A stretch of 64,000 nucleotides of DNA. It comes from Actinophytocola sp963826035. GTDB lineage: Bacteria > Actinomycetota > Actinomycetes > Mycobacteriales > Pseudonocardiaceae. Below the pieces are notes generated by a model, which saw only the letters and a list, made by a program, of their open reading frames with translations, made no database searches and was not told the DNA's origin. Location: the NCBI GenBank assembly GCA_963826035.1, contig CAWGVZ010000020.1:124001-188000 (forward strand). The letters are read 5' to 3'. Of this stretch, positions 7,212 to 15,513 are shown one piece after another (within the stretch, counting starts at the first letter, position 1; each line of letters begins with the position of its first letter). A program made the position numbers and the translations under genes.

Positions 7212-9377
7212 ATGCGACGCCGATTAGTCTCGGCCGCAGCCGCGGTTCTTCTTGTTCCCCTGCTCCAGGCACTACCGTCCAGCCCGGCGAGCGCCGCTCC
7301 GCCGCCCGACGCCACCCCGAGCGACACCCGTGAGCTGACCCGCACGGATTTCACCCTCGACGGCCAACCCGTCGACGTGCCCGACCACTACACCCCGTCG
7401 GCCAAGCGGCAGCAGAGCGCGGCCGGCGTGACCCCGCCGGTCGGCACCGTTCGTCCGTGGCTCGCCCTGGACGACGAGCTGGGTCAGCTCTACCTCAAGG
7501 ACTACACGCTCCGCGGTGACGGCCAGAACATCGAGGTCTGGGTCGCGAACGACACCTCCTTCCCGGCCGGTGACTGCCGCGCGCAGATCCCGGGCTCGAC
7601 GGACATCACCGACGAGCAGGTGGCGAGCCTCGTCCACGAGTTCGACACCAACATGTATCCGAAGGAGACGGCGGCGTTCAGCACGCCGCCGGACCGCGAC
7701 GGCGCCAACGCCCAGCTCCCCGACTTCGACTTCACCGGTGCGGGCAACAAGACGGTCGCGCTGATCGACAACGTCCGCGACGACAACTACTACACGTTCC
7801 CGGCGGCCCCGACCTACATCGCCGGCTTCTTCTCCGCGCAGTTCAACGAGCTGACCGACCGGAACGTCATGACGGTCGACGCGTTCGACTGGGCGCACCG
7901 CACCGGTGCCAACCCGGCGGACGAGCCGACCGGCGACCTGTGCACCAGCCGCCCGGCGCGGCCGTTCCAGTACGAGAAGACGTTCGCCCACGAGTGGCAG
8001 CACCTTCTCATGTACTACACGGACCCGTTCGAGGGGAACTGGATCAACGAGGGCCTGTCGGACTACGCCCAGACGATCACCGGCTACGCGGACACGAGCC
8101 TGACGGTGTTCGAGCGGGGCAACGACAGCCACCTGCACTGCTTCCAGGGCTTCGGTCCGGTGCAGACGGAGTTCAACCCCAACCCGCGGGACTGCGGTGG
8201 GCCGGAGAACTCGCTCACGCTGTGGGGCGAGGGTGACGCCAACGCGGTGCTCGCCGACTACGGCCACGCCTACTCGTTCATGCAGTTCCTGGCCGACCGC
8301 TACGGCACCGAGTTCATGAAGGGCCTGCACAACGACACCAAGCAGGGGCTCGCGAGCCTCGACGCGGCGTTGGAGGCCGCGGGCGTCACCGACATGTACA
8401 AGGTGATCCACGACCATCAGTCGATGGTGCTGCTCGACAAGATCGTCGGCGACCGGCGCGGCGTCATGCTCGGCACGCAGAAGAGCCGGGTCACCTCGCC
8501 GAGCCTGACCTCGACGGTCAACCTGGCGAACCCGCACGCCAACGACGACCCGGGTGCCGCGCCGAACGGTGCCGACTACGTACCGCTCCAACGGGCCGAC
8601 GGTCAGCAGTTGCGCGGGCGCGATCTGCGGTCGCTCAACTTCCAGGGCGCGGCGGCACTGCCGGCACTGCCGCTGGCGTGGACGGTCGTGCCGAACGACC
8701 CGGACAGCGCCGGCGATCCGGTGCTGTGGTCGGGCAACGGCAACAACATCAACGCCACGGCCGTCACCTCGGTCGCGGTCCCGGCCGACGGTCCGACGCT
8801 GTCCTTCCAGGCGAAGTACGGCGCCGAGTTCGGCTACGACTACGGCTACGTGGTCGTGTCCACCGACGGCGGCGAGACCTACACGCCGATCGCCGGTGAC
8901 AAGACGATCGACGGTCCGCTCGGCCCGAGCCTGAACGGCACCACCGTCGGGTTCGAACCACACACGTTCGACCTGTCGGCGTATGCCGGGCAGACCGTGC
9001 TGGTCGGTTTCCAGTACGTCAGCGATGGTGGCGTCAACGAGGGTGGCGTCCTGATCGACGACATCACCGTCGGTTCGACGCAGGTCAGCGACGGGTCCAG
9101 CCTGGAGCCGTTCGACTCGCCGACCGAGGTCAACCCGACGGAGGTCGCCAACTGGAACGTGAAGCTGATCGGCTTCGACGAGCGGAACAAGGTCGCTTTC
9201 CAGGCCGAGTTCAACGGCAGGTCGACCATCAAGCTCGGCACGCTCCAGCTGCTGCCGTTCTGGTTGTTCCCGAAGGTGGTGGCGGTGGTCTCCTACGACG
9301 AGCCCACCGAGCTGGTCCAGCAGTACGCGCCGTACACGCTGACGGCCAACGGGGCCGTCCAGCCGGGCGGCGCCTGA
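7212..9377 (+). CDS. Secreted M6-like (immune inhibitor A type) metalloprotease
   Basis: An exported zinc protease of 721 residues. ATG 7212 opens the signal peptide MRRRLVSAAAAVLLVPLLQ, cut near ASA-APP; an AAAGGG box precedes it. The zinc motif HEWQH begins at residue 260, with the third ligand/helix GNWINEGLSDYAQ after it, as in the M6/immune-inhibitor A group. The C-terminal third looks like beta-sandwich modules (YDYGYVVVSTDGGETY, LVGFQYVSDGGVNEGGVLIDD), often seen as MAM-like or carbohydrate/protein-binding add-ons in this family. It probably degrades protein outside the cell together with the divergent M28 peptidase. The ~270-bp gap before it presumably holds both promoters. Confidence 0.87.
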   Translation: MRRRLVSAAAAVLLVPLLQALPSSPASAAPPPDATPSDTRELTRTDFTLDGQPVDVPDHYTPSAKRQQSAAGVTPPVGTVRPWLALDDELGQLYLKDYTLRGDGQNIEVWVANDTSFPAGDCRAQIPGSTDITDEQVASLVHEFDTNMYPKETAAFSTPPDRDGANAQLPDFDFTGAGNKTVALIDNVRDDNYYTFPAAPTYIAGFFSAQFNELTDRNVMTVDAFDWAHRTGANPADEPTGDLCTSRPARPFQYEKTFAHEWQHLLMYYTDPFEGNWINEGLSDYAQTITGYADTSLTVFERGNDSHLHCFQGFGPVQTEFNPNPRDCGGPENSLTLWGEGDANAVLADYGHAYSFMQFLADRYGTEFMKGLHNDTKQGLASLDAALEAAGVTDMYKVIHDHQSMVLLDKIVGDRRGVMLGTQKSRVTSPSLTSTVNLANPHANDDPGAAPNGADYVPLQRADGQQLRGRDLRSLNFQGAAALPALPLAWTVVPNDPDSAGDPVLWSGNGNNINATAVTSVAVPADGPTLSFQAKYGAEFGYDYGYVVVSTDGGETYTPIAGDKTIDGPLGPSLNGTTVGFEPHTFDLSAYAGQTVLVGFQYVSDGGVNEGGVLIDDITVGSTQVSDGSSLEPFDSPTEVNPTEVANWNVKLIGFDERNKVAFQAEFNGRSTIKLGTLQLLPFWLFPKVVAVVSYDEPTELVQQYAPYTLTANGAVQPGGA

Positions 9378-9385
9378 GTTGACCG

Positions 9386-9411
9386 GGTGCGCCGGTGGCG
9401 GCCGGCGCACC
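9386..9411 (+). terminator. 10-bp hairpin after M6 protease gene
   Basis: GGTGCGCCGG (9386-9395) pairs exactly with CCGGCGCACC (9402-9411) across a 6-base loop, followed by TCTACTCTT. Position just past the stop codon fits an intrinsic terminator. Confidence 0.7.
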
Positions 9412-9477
9412 TCTACTCTTGAGTAACTTCGTCGTACTCCTTACCGTGAGAGGCACCCCGCACTCACGGAGGACTCG

Positions 9478-10215
9478 ATGAAGCGTCCCCTGCTCATGGC
9501 CCTGGCCTTCGCACTGTCCACCTTCACGCTGGCGCCGACCAGCGCCGCCGCCGCGCCGAACGACCCGGTGGTCGTGGTGGCCGGCTTGTTCGGCCCCGCG
9601 TTCTTCTACGAGCCCCTGGCCAACCGGCTGCGTGCCGACGGCCGCGAGGCGTTCGTCTTCCAGCTCACCGACATCGGCACGGGCGACATCGCCGAGACGG
9701 CCGAGGACCTGGCCGACTTCGTGGCCGGCGTGCGCGACCAGACCGGTGCCGCCAAGGTCGACCTGGTCGCCCACTCGGAGGGTGGACTCGTCTCGCGGCA
9801 GTACGTGAAGTACGAGGGCGGATCCTCCACCGTGGACAGCCTGGTCACCCTCGGCACACCCAACAACGGCACCGCCGTGGCCAACATCATCGACTTCATC
9901 GGCGCCGGCAACTGCCTCGGGATCGTCGCCTGCCAACAGATGGCCATCGGCTCGGACTTCCTGGCGGAGCTGAACGCCGGCGACGACACCATCGGCTCGG
10001 TCCGGTACACGAACCTGTACACCGCGCTCGACGAGCTGGTCCGTCCGGTGGAGAACGCGGCCATGCGCGACGGCGCGACGAACGTGCTCACCCAGTCGCA
10101 ATGCCCGTTCCGCCTGATCGAACACCTGAACCTCGCGCTGGACGGCGCCGTCTACGACGGCATCCGCGACGCACTACTGGGCCAACCGGTCCGGCTCAAC
10201 TGCTTCGCGGTGTAG
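9478..10215 (+). CDS. Secreted alpha/beta-hydrolase lipase/esterase
   Basis: A 245-residue exported lipase of the class-2/LipA-EstA type. It has a Sec signal (MKRPLLMALAFALSTFTLAP, cleavage near AAA-APN), the oxyanion strand VVVVAGLFGPAFFY and a nucleophile elbow VDLVAHSEGGLVSRQYV where Ser of A-H-S-E-G-G is the likely nucleophile. LVTLGTPNNGT follows, as in bacterial triacylglycerol lipases. Two cysteine pairs (CLGIVAC, and QCPF with the final C) probably form disulfides. GGAGG lies 5 bases before the ATG. Its last 20 bases overlap the tail of the convergent dhaM gene. Confidence 0.87.
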   Translation: MKRPLLMALAFALSTFTLAPTSAAAAPNDPVVVVAGLFGPAFFYEPLANRLRADGREAFVFQLTDIGTGDIAETAEDLADFVAGVRDQTGAAKVDLVAHSEGGLVSRQYVKYEGGSSTVDSLVTLGTPNNGTAVANIIDFIGAGNCLGIVACQQMAIGSDFLAELNAGDDTIGSVRYTNLYTALDELVRPVENAAMRDGATNVLTQSQCPFRLIEHLNLALDGAVYDGIRDALLGQPVRLNCFAV

Positions 10216-10873
10216 CTCCCTCGCCGAAGCCGTCCGCCGCCAGGTCCGTCACCAGTCGCAGAGCGGCGTCCGCGGCCGGGCCGGTGGCGGAGAAGGTCAC
10301 CTCGTCACCTCGGCGGGTGCCCAGACCCATGACCGCCAGGATGCCGCTGGCGTCCGCGCTGTTCGTGCCGAACCGGACGGTCACCGTGGCGTCCACATCG
10401 GACAGTGAGCGGGCCAGCAGTGCGGCCGGCCGGGAGTGCAGGCCCTGTTCGTTGGTGAGCCGGACGGTCAGCACGGCGGCCGGCTCGGCGTCGGTGACCT
10501 CCACCGGCCCGACGGCCGCCCGGGCGACGGCGGCGAGGTCGGCCCCACCCTGGGCGGCGACCGCCGCCGCCACCGCTCCCTCGACGAGCGGAGCGTCGAC
10601 CACGAGTGCGTTCTCCGGCGCGGACAGGGACTCGACCGCCAGGTCGGCCACCATGCGCGCGCTGCCGAGGTCGTAGAGCAGCGCCACCCCGGCGCCGGAC
10701 TCGGCCCGCTCGACCGCGGCGAGCACGGCGTCGAAGTCGGTCCCGATCTCCCCGTCGGCCGTTCCCCCGGCGGCGACCACCGTGACGTCGGGCGCCATCT
10801 GCGCGGCGACCTCCACCACCCCGGCGGCCAACCCCGCACTGTGCGAGACGATCACCAGCCCGACCCGGCTCAT
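10196..10873 (-). CDS. dhaM: DhaM: PTS EIIA-HPr phosphoryl donor of dihydroxyacetone kinase
   Basis: The 225-residue protein carries phosphate from the PTS to DhaL. Residues 1-~130 are an EIIA-Man-like domain with the phospho-accepting His11 (VGLVIVSHSAGLA); residues ~133-225 are an HPr domain with His146 in NEQGLHSRPAALLA. It lacks the EI domain found in some longer DhaM proteins, so it depends on an EI encoded elsewhere. The ATG overlaps the DhaL stop as ATGA, making it the last gene of dhaKLM. The overlap with the convergent lipase tail is 20 bp. The domain order makes the assignment firm. Confidence 0.92.
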   Translation of the reverse strand: MSRVGLVIVSHSAGLAAGVVEVAAQMAPDVTVVAAGGTADGEIGTDFDAVLAAVERAESGAGVALLYDLGSARMVADLAVESLSAPENALVVDAPLVEGAVAAAVAAQGGADLAAVARAAVGPVEVTDAEPAAVLTVRLTNEQGLHSRPAALLARSLSDVDATVTVRFGTNSADASGILAVMGLGTRRGDEVTFSATGPAADAALRLVTDLAADGFGEGATPRSS

Positions 10874-11493
10874 GTACCCGCCGCCGAGTCGGCGAAAGAA
10901 CGCAGTAGCAGCATGGTCGACCGGGCGCCCGGGTCGAGGTGGCCGGCGCTGCGTTCGCCCAGATAGGACGCCCGGCCCTTCCGCGCCACCAGCGGAACCG
11001 TGGACTCCGCGCCGGTCTCGGCCGCCGCGGCGGCCGCGGCCAGGACGGCCGCCACCGTGTCGTGGCCGGCCGCGGCTTTCACCGCCGGGTCCAGCGCGTC
11101 GACCATCGTCTTGTCGCCGGGTTCCGCCCTGCCGCGGGCCACCACGCCGCCCAGCGCCGCCGCCAACGCCGCCGCCACCTCGGCCGCGCCCAGCGAAGTC
11201 GCCGCGCCCGCCGACGTGGCCGCGCGCAGGAACGCCGTGCCGTACAAGGGACCGGCGGCGCCGCCCACCTTCGAGATCAGCGTGGTGGCCACCAGTTTCA
11301 GCACGGCACCCGGAGTGTCCGGAGTGGACTGGTCCAGAGCGGACACCACGGCCGCGAAGCCGCGGTTGAGGTTCTCGCCGTGGTCGCCGTCGCCGATGGC
11401 GCGGTCCAGCTGGACCAGCTCGTCGCGGTGCGCGGCCACCACCTGGGCCGCCGCGCGGATCGCCGTGGCCACGTCCGCCGCCGTGCAGCCCAT
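10870..11493 (-). CDS. dhaL: DhaL: ADP-binding subunit of dihydroxyacetone kinase
   Basis: A 207-residue all-helical subunit that holds ADP/ATP and passes phosphate to dihydroxyacetone bound by DhaK. The Mg-binding motif DRAIGDGDHGENLNRGF and the later KVGGAAGPLYGTAF and GDKTMVDALDPA are diagnostic. The length matches stand-alone DhaL. The ATG shares one base with the DhaK stop (TGATG), and the stop overlaps the DhaM start, so the three subunits are tightly coupled and probably made in equal amounts. Confidence 0.93.
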   Translation of the reverse strand: MGCTAADVATAIRAAAQVVAAHRDELVQLDRAIGDGDHGENLNRGFAAVVSALDQSTPDTPGAVLKLVATTLISKVGGAAGPLYGTAFLRAATSAGAATSLGAAEVAAALAAALGGVVARGRAEPGDKTMVDALDPAVKAAAGHDTVAAVLAAAAAAAETGAESTVPLVARKGRASYLGERSAGHLDPGARSTMLLLRSFADSAAGT

Positions 11494-12494
11494 CAGCTGC
11501 CCCACCGCAGCGCCGCCGTGCGCACCGGGGCGTCCCACAACTCGATCAGCTCGTCGTCCAGGCGCAGCAGCGTCAGGCTCATGCCCTGCATCTCCAGGCT
11601 GGTGACGAACGGGCCGACCAGGCGCCGCTCGACCGCGATGCCCCGCTCGGCCAGCAGCCCCTCCGCGATGCCGTGCGCCAGGTACAGCTCCAGCAGCGGC
11701 GTCGCGCCCATGGAGTTGGTGAACAGCAGCACCCGATCGCCGTCCGCGAACGGCAGGTCCGCCAGGATCGGCTCCAGCAGCCTGGCCACCAGCGCGTCGG
11801 CCGGCTCCAGCGGTAACCGCGCCCGGCCGGGCTCGCCGTGGATGCCGATGCCCACCTCGATCTCGTCCGCATCGAGGTCGAAGCTCGGCTCGCCGACATG
11901 CGGGACGGTCGGCGCCGCCAGGGCCAGGCCCATGGACCGCACGTTCGCCACCACCCGCTGCGCCAGCGCGAGACAGGCGGCCAGGTCGTCGCCCCGTTCG
12001 GCCGCCGCCCCGACGATCTTCTCCAGCAGCACCGTGCCGCCCACCCCCCGGCGGCCCGCCGTGAACAGCGAGTCCTGCACGGCGACGTCGTCGTCGATCA
12101 CGATGGTGGCGACCTCGATGTCGTCGGCCTGTGCCAACTCGGCCGCCGTCTCGAAGTTCAGCACGTCGCCCGTGTAGTTCTTGACGATCAGCAGCACACC
12201 CGCGCCGCCGTCGGTCCGCTCGATCGCCACCTGCACCTGGTCGGGCGTCGGCGAGGTGAACACGGCGCCGGGGCACGCGGCGTCGAGCATGCCGGGGCCG
12301 ACGAACCCGCCGTGCATGGGCTCGTGCCCGGAACCGCCGCCGGAGATCACGGCCACCTTGCCCTGGACCGGCGCGTCCGTCCGCACCACGACCGCCGGGT
12401 CGGGCACCACGGTCAACAGGTCGGCGTGCGCCAGGGCCAAGCCGCGCAACGACTCCGCGACCACGGTCGACGGATCGTTGATGATCTTCTTCAT
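11493..12494 (-). CDS. dhaK: DhaK: dihydroxyacetone-binding kinase subunit
   Basis: A 333-residue substrate-binding subunit that forms a covalent hemiaminal with dihydroxyacetone. Visible motifs are AVISGGGSGHEPMHGGFVG, VKNYTGDVLNFE and the active histidine in VGIGIHGEPGR. I place the start at ATG 12494, which has an AGGAGG 6 bases upstream; an earlier in-frame ATG at 12551 would add 19 residues with no match to the family. It is the first gene of dhaKLM and follows an FAD oxidoreductase gene on the same strand after 86 bp, so the operon may have its own promoter there. Confidence 0.93.
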   Translation of the reverse strand: MKKIINDPSTVVAESLRGLALAHADLLTVVPDPAVVVRTDAPVQGKVAVISGGGSGHEPMHGGFVGPGMLDAACPGAVFTSPTPDQVQVAIERTDGGAGVLLIVKNYTGDVLNFETAAELAQADDIEVATIVIDDDVAVQDSLFTAGRRGVGGTVLLEKIVGAAAERGDDLAACLALAQRVVANVRSMGLALAAPTVPHVGEPSFDLDADEIEVGIGIHGEPGRARLPLEPADALVARLLEPILADLPFADGDRVLLFTNSMGATPLLELYLAHGIAEGLLAERGIAVERRLVGPFVTSLEMQGMSLTLLRLDDELIELWDAPVRTAALRWGS

Positions 12495-12580
12495 CGAAGC
12501 CTCCTGGGCCGGGTTCCGCGTCCTCCCGATTCCTACACCGGCGCCGATCATGTGTCGACCACCGCGCCGGGAACGGGATT

Positions 12581-13585
12581 CTAGAAGCGGTCGAGGCGGC
12601 AGCCCGCCAGCGCCGGCTCGACGGTGCCGTCGACCAGCTCCCGCGCGACCAGGCGGCCCACGGCCGGGGCGAGCGTGACCGCCGAGTGCGTCACCGCCAG
12701 GTAGAGGCCGGGCACCTCGGGGACCGGGCCGATGATCGGCTCGCCGTCGGCCGGCATGGGACGTACGCCGACCCGGGCGCTGAGCAGCTCGACGTTCGCG
12801 GCGCCGCGGAAGGTGGACCGGACGGCGGCGAGCGTCCGTTCGGGCGAGTCCGCAGCGGCGTGGAGCCCGTCCGTGGCGACCTGCCGGAGATCGAAGTCCC
12901 GGTTATGGATCACCGTGCGGACCAGGCCGGCCGGGGCGCGGAGCCGGATGAGCGTCGCCGGTGACGGGTCGACCGGGACGCGAATGCCGAGCGGCGCGGC
13001 CAGCGCGGCCGTGGCCACTCCGGCCGCGAGCACCACGGTCGACCCGGCGAGGAGTCCCGCGGCCGTCTCGACCCCGGCAACCCGGCCCGCGGCGTCCCGG
13101 CGGACCGCGATGACCGGGGTGTCGGGATATATCTGGGCACCGTGGTCGCGGGCGCCCGCGACCAGCCGCTCGGTCACGCCCACCGGGTCGACGGCGCCGT
13201 CACCGGGTGCCCAGACGGCCCACTCCGGAGGCTGCCGCAGGGTGGGCTCGAGCTCCGCCACGGTGGCCGCGTCCACGATCTCCTGCCCGGGCCCGGCCTC
13301 CGGCGGGCTGTCCGCGCCCCAGGACAGTGAGCCGGACCAGGTCACGGGGATCCCCGGCAGCTCGACCTCGAGCCGGTGGTACTCCTCCGTCGCGGTCACC
13401 CGCAGCCCGGCGGACGGACCGGTGCGTACGCCGGCCGCTCCGATCCAGGCGAACGAGTCCGCCGTCACGCCGGCGCCCGGCCGCCCGACGTCGACCAGCG
13501 TCACGACGGCGCCGGCCCGAGCGGCGTGATAAGCCACCGAGGCGCCGATGATGCCGGCGCCGACGACCACCAGGTTCCCGCTCAC
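12581..13585 (-). CDS. FAD-dependent amine/glycine oxidase-type oxidoreductase
   Basis: A 334-residue DadA/GlyOx-like flavoenzyme. The N-terminal dinucleotide fold is NLVVVGAGIIGASVAYHAA with an acidic end at LVDVG, and the C-terminal half contains the family's RVGVRPMPADGEPIIGPVPE and LYLAVTHSAVTLAPAVG segments. It would oxidise an amine or hydroxy substrate using FAD and O2 or a dye. The GTG start overlaps the stop of the upstream SDR gene (GTGA), so the two act together. Its position before dhaKLM suggests a role in a polyol or amino-sugar route that ends in a triose, but no substrate can be named. Confidence 0.8.
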   Translation of the reverse strand: MSGNLVVVGAGIIGASVAYHAARAGAVVTLVDVGRPGAGVTADSFAWIGAAGVRTGPSAGLRVTATEEYHRLEVELPGIPVTWSGSLSWGADSPPEAGPGQEIVDAATVAELEPTLRQPPEWAVWAPGDGAVDPVGVTERLVAGARDHGAQIYPDTPVIAVRRDAAGRVAGVETAAGLLAGSTVVLAAGVATAALAAPLGIRVPVDPSPATLIRLRAPAGLVRTVIHNRDFDLRQVATDGLHAAADSPERTLAAVRSTFRGAANVELLSARVGVRPMPADGEPIIGPVPEVPGLYLAVTHSAVTLAPAVGRLVARELVDGTVEPALAGCRLDRF

Positions 13586-14430
13586 TGGCGCCAGGTGTGC
13601 CGCGGCTCGTAACCCAGGACCCGCCTCGCCTTGTCGATGGACAGCAGCGTCTCGTGTGGACCGAACGCGCGCTTGTGCGGCACGTCCGGGAACACCTCGG
13701 CCAGCAGCTCGTGGTTGTCCCGCGACATCACGCTGTCCGCGTTGGCGATGATGAACACCTCGAACCCGGGCGGCTCGTGGGCGAGGGCCAGCCGCACCGC
13801 CTGGGCGCCGTCGCGGGCGTCGATGTAGGACCACAGGTTCCACTTGCGGAGGGAGGCATCGGCGTCGAACGACGGGAACACGGCGTAGTCCTCCGGATCC
13901 ATCACGTTCGAGAACCGCAGGCCGATGATCTTCAGGTCGGGATCCCAGCGGCTGAACTGCGCCGCCGTCTGCTCGTCCAGCAGCTTGCCGAGCGAATAGG
14001 TCGTCTCCGGGCGACCCGGATACTCCTCGTCGACGGGAACGTAGGGCGGCGGCGTGCCGAACGGCAGCCCGAGCACCGTCTCGCTCGACGCCCACACCAC
14101 GTTGCGGACGCCGGCCAGCCGCGCGGCCGCGAACACGTGATACGTGGCCGGGACGTTGTTCGTGAAGGTCGCGGCGTTGCCCGCGACGCCGGGGCCGGGG
14201 ATGGCCGCCAGGTGCACGATCGCGTCCAGCCCGTCGTACCGGTCGTCGATCCCGGTGAGCGCCTCGACCACCTGTCCGTAGTCGGTGAGGTCGACCCTCG
14301 TGTGCGGGCAGAGCGGCCGCGCCGGCGCCACGAGGTCGAGGTTGTGCACCTCCCAGCCGTGCTCGAGCAACTCGGCCACCACCGCCCGGCCCAGCTTGCC
14401 GCTGCCCCCGGTCACCGCGACCCGTGCCAT
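13582..14430 (-). CDS. Extended SDR, NAD-dependent epimerase/dehydrogenase
   Basis: A 282-residue extended short-chain dehydrogenase. The Rossmann motif VAVTGGSGKLGRAVV opens the protein, followed by VHLAAIPGPG, the catalytic Ser region VVWASSETVLG and the Y-x-x-x-K pair in TYSLGKLLDEQ. The start ATG 14430 has GGAGG at good spacing; longer versions have no support. The size and motifs resemble NAD(P)-dependent sugar epimerases and uronate dehydrogenases; if it is the latter it would feed the glucarate operon at 55.5-60.2 kb, but that is a guess. It is the first gene of the unit running toward dhaKLM. Confidence 0.8.
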   Translation of the reverse strand: MARVAVTGGSGKLGRAVVAELLEHGWEVHNLDLVAPARPLCPHTRVDLTDYGQVVEALTGIDDRYDGLDAIVHLAAIPGPGVAGNAATFTNNVPATYHVFAAARLAGVRNVVWASSETVLGLPFGTPPPYVPVDEEYPGRPETTYSLGKLLDEQTAAQFSRWDPDLKIIGLRFSNVMDPEDYAVFPSFDADASLRKWNLWSYIDARDGAQAVRLALAHEPPGFEVFIIANADSVMSRDNHELLAEVFPDVPHKRAFGPHETLLSIDKARRVLGYEPRHTWRQ

Positions 14431-14470
14431 GCTGCCTCCTTCGACGCGTGTACCCCGCATGGTCACACAG

Positions 14471-14506
14471 TTGACTTGCGCTGGAGCGCACACCAGCTCC
14501 TACCTT
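14471..14506 (+). promoter_or_regulatory. Long-spacer promoter with palindrome, leaderless start
   Basis: TTGACT (14471) and TACCTT (14501) are 24 bp apart with the palindrome TGCGCTGGAGCGCA (14477-14490) and a CTGG/CCAG dyad between. The ATG at 14513 is where transcription should begin, so the mRNA is probably leaderless. The long spacer with a central dyad recalls MerR-activated promoters. Confidence 0.45.
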
Positions 14507-14512
14507 GGGGTC

Positions 14513-15472
14513 ATGGGTCACTACACGATCACTCCGCAACACAAGATCGGGTCGGGCTTCGGCGCGACCAGCACGGCCGCCGAGGTCGCGGCTGGTGTCG
14601 ATCTGACCGGCAAGCTCGCCGTCGTCACCGGTGGCTACTCGGGAATCGGGCTCGAGACCACCCGGGTCCTGTCCGAGTCGGGCGCCAACGTGGTGGTCCC
14701 CGCCCGGCGCCGCGCCACCGCGGCGGAGGCACTGGCCGGCATCGACCGAGTGTCCATAGAGGACCTCGACCTCGGTGATCTGGACAGCGTCCGAGCGTTC
14801 GCCGACCGCTTCCTCGCCTCCGGCGCGGAGATCGACCTGCTGATCGCGAGCGCCGGCATCATGGCCGCCCCGGAGACACGCGTCGGGCCCGGCTGGGAGG
14901 CCCAGTTCGCCACCAACCATCTCGGGCACTTCGCACTGGTCAACCGCCTGTGGCCGGCCATCGCGCCGGGCGCGCGGGTCGTGTCGGTGTCCTCGCGGGG
15001 CCACCACATCTCCGGCATCCGGTGGGACGACGTGCAGTTCGAGCAGGGCTATGACAAGTGGGCGGCCTATGGCCAGGCGAAGACGGCGAACGTCCTGTTC
15101 GCCGTGCAGCTCGACCGGTACGCCCGGCGCCGCGACGTGCGGGCGTTCGCCCTGCACCCCGGGCAGATCAGGACCAACCTGGCCCGGTTCCTGGCGCACG
15201 AGGAGATGGTCGAGCTCGGGTTCGTCGACGAGCACGGGAACATGATCGGCGAGGTCAAGTCGATCGAGCAGGGAGCGGCGACCCAGGTGTGGGCCGCGAC
15301 CTCACCGCAGCTGGTCGGGCTGGGCGGGGTCTACCTGCTGGACTGCGACATCGCCGAGCCCGCGGTCGACGACGCCTGGGAGGGAATCCGCGACTATGCG
15401 GTCGATCCCGCCGAGGCGGCCCGCCTGTGGAGCCTGTCAGCCGAACTGACCGGGCTCAACGCGTTCGCATGA
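14513..15472 (+). CDS. Short-chain dehydrogenase/reductase (retinol-dehydrogenase-like)
   Basis: A 319-residue classical SDR with a ~35-residue N-terminal extension. The cofactor motif is LAVVTGGYSGIGLETTRVL, where the Arg-rich VVPARRRA after strand 2 favours NADP(H). LIASAGIMAAP and the catalytic YGQAKTANVLFAVQL follow (Tyr and Lys in place). The layout resembles WW-domain oxidoreductase or retinol-dehydrogenase-like bacterial SDRs of broad specificity. No convincing ribosome site precedes the ATG; a leaderless transcript is likely. It is divergent from the SDR-FAD oxidoreductase genes. Confidence 0.85.
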   Translation: MGHYTITPQHKIGSGFGATSTAAEVAAGVDLTGKLAVVTGGYSGIGLETTRVLSESGANVVVPARRRATAAEALAGIDRVSIEDLDLGDLDSVRAFADRFLASGAEIDLLIASAGIMAAPETRVGPGWEAQFATNHLGHFALVNRLWPAIAPGARVVSVSSRGHHISGIRWDDVQFEQGYDKWAAYGQAKTANVLFAVQLDRYARRRDVRAFALHPGQIRTNLARFLAHEEMVELGFVDEHGNMIGEVKSIEQGAATQVWAATSPQLVGLGGVYLLDCDIAEPAVDDAWEGIRDYAVDPAEAARLWSLSAELTGLNAFA

Positions 15473-15513
15473 GCCGCGTCGGAATTGTCGGTGCTCTGTC
15501 GTAGCGTGGCGGC

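Noticed and set aside
7272..9410. Long open frame on the strand opposite the M6 protease gene
   Set aside because: High GC removes stop codons from shadow frames; the translation is Arg/Val/Gly-rich with no motif, and the plus-strand gene is clear.
12581..15235. 884-codon frame reading through FAD oxidoreductase and beyond
   Set aside because: Only the last 334 codons match a family; the rest is antisense to two SDR genes. The GTGA overlap gives the true start.
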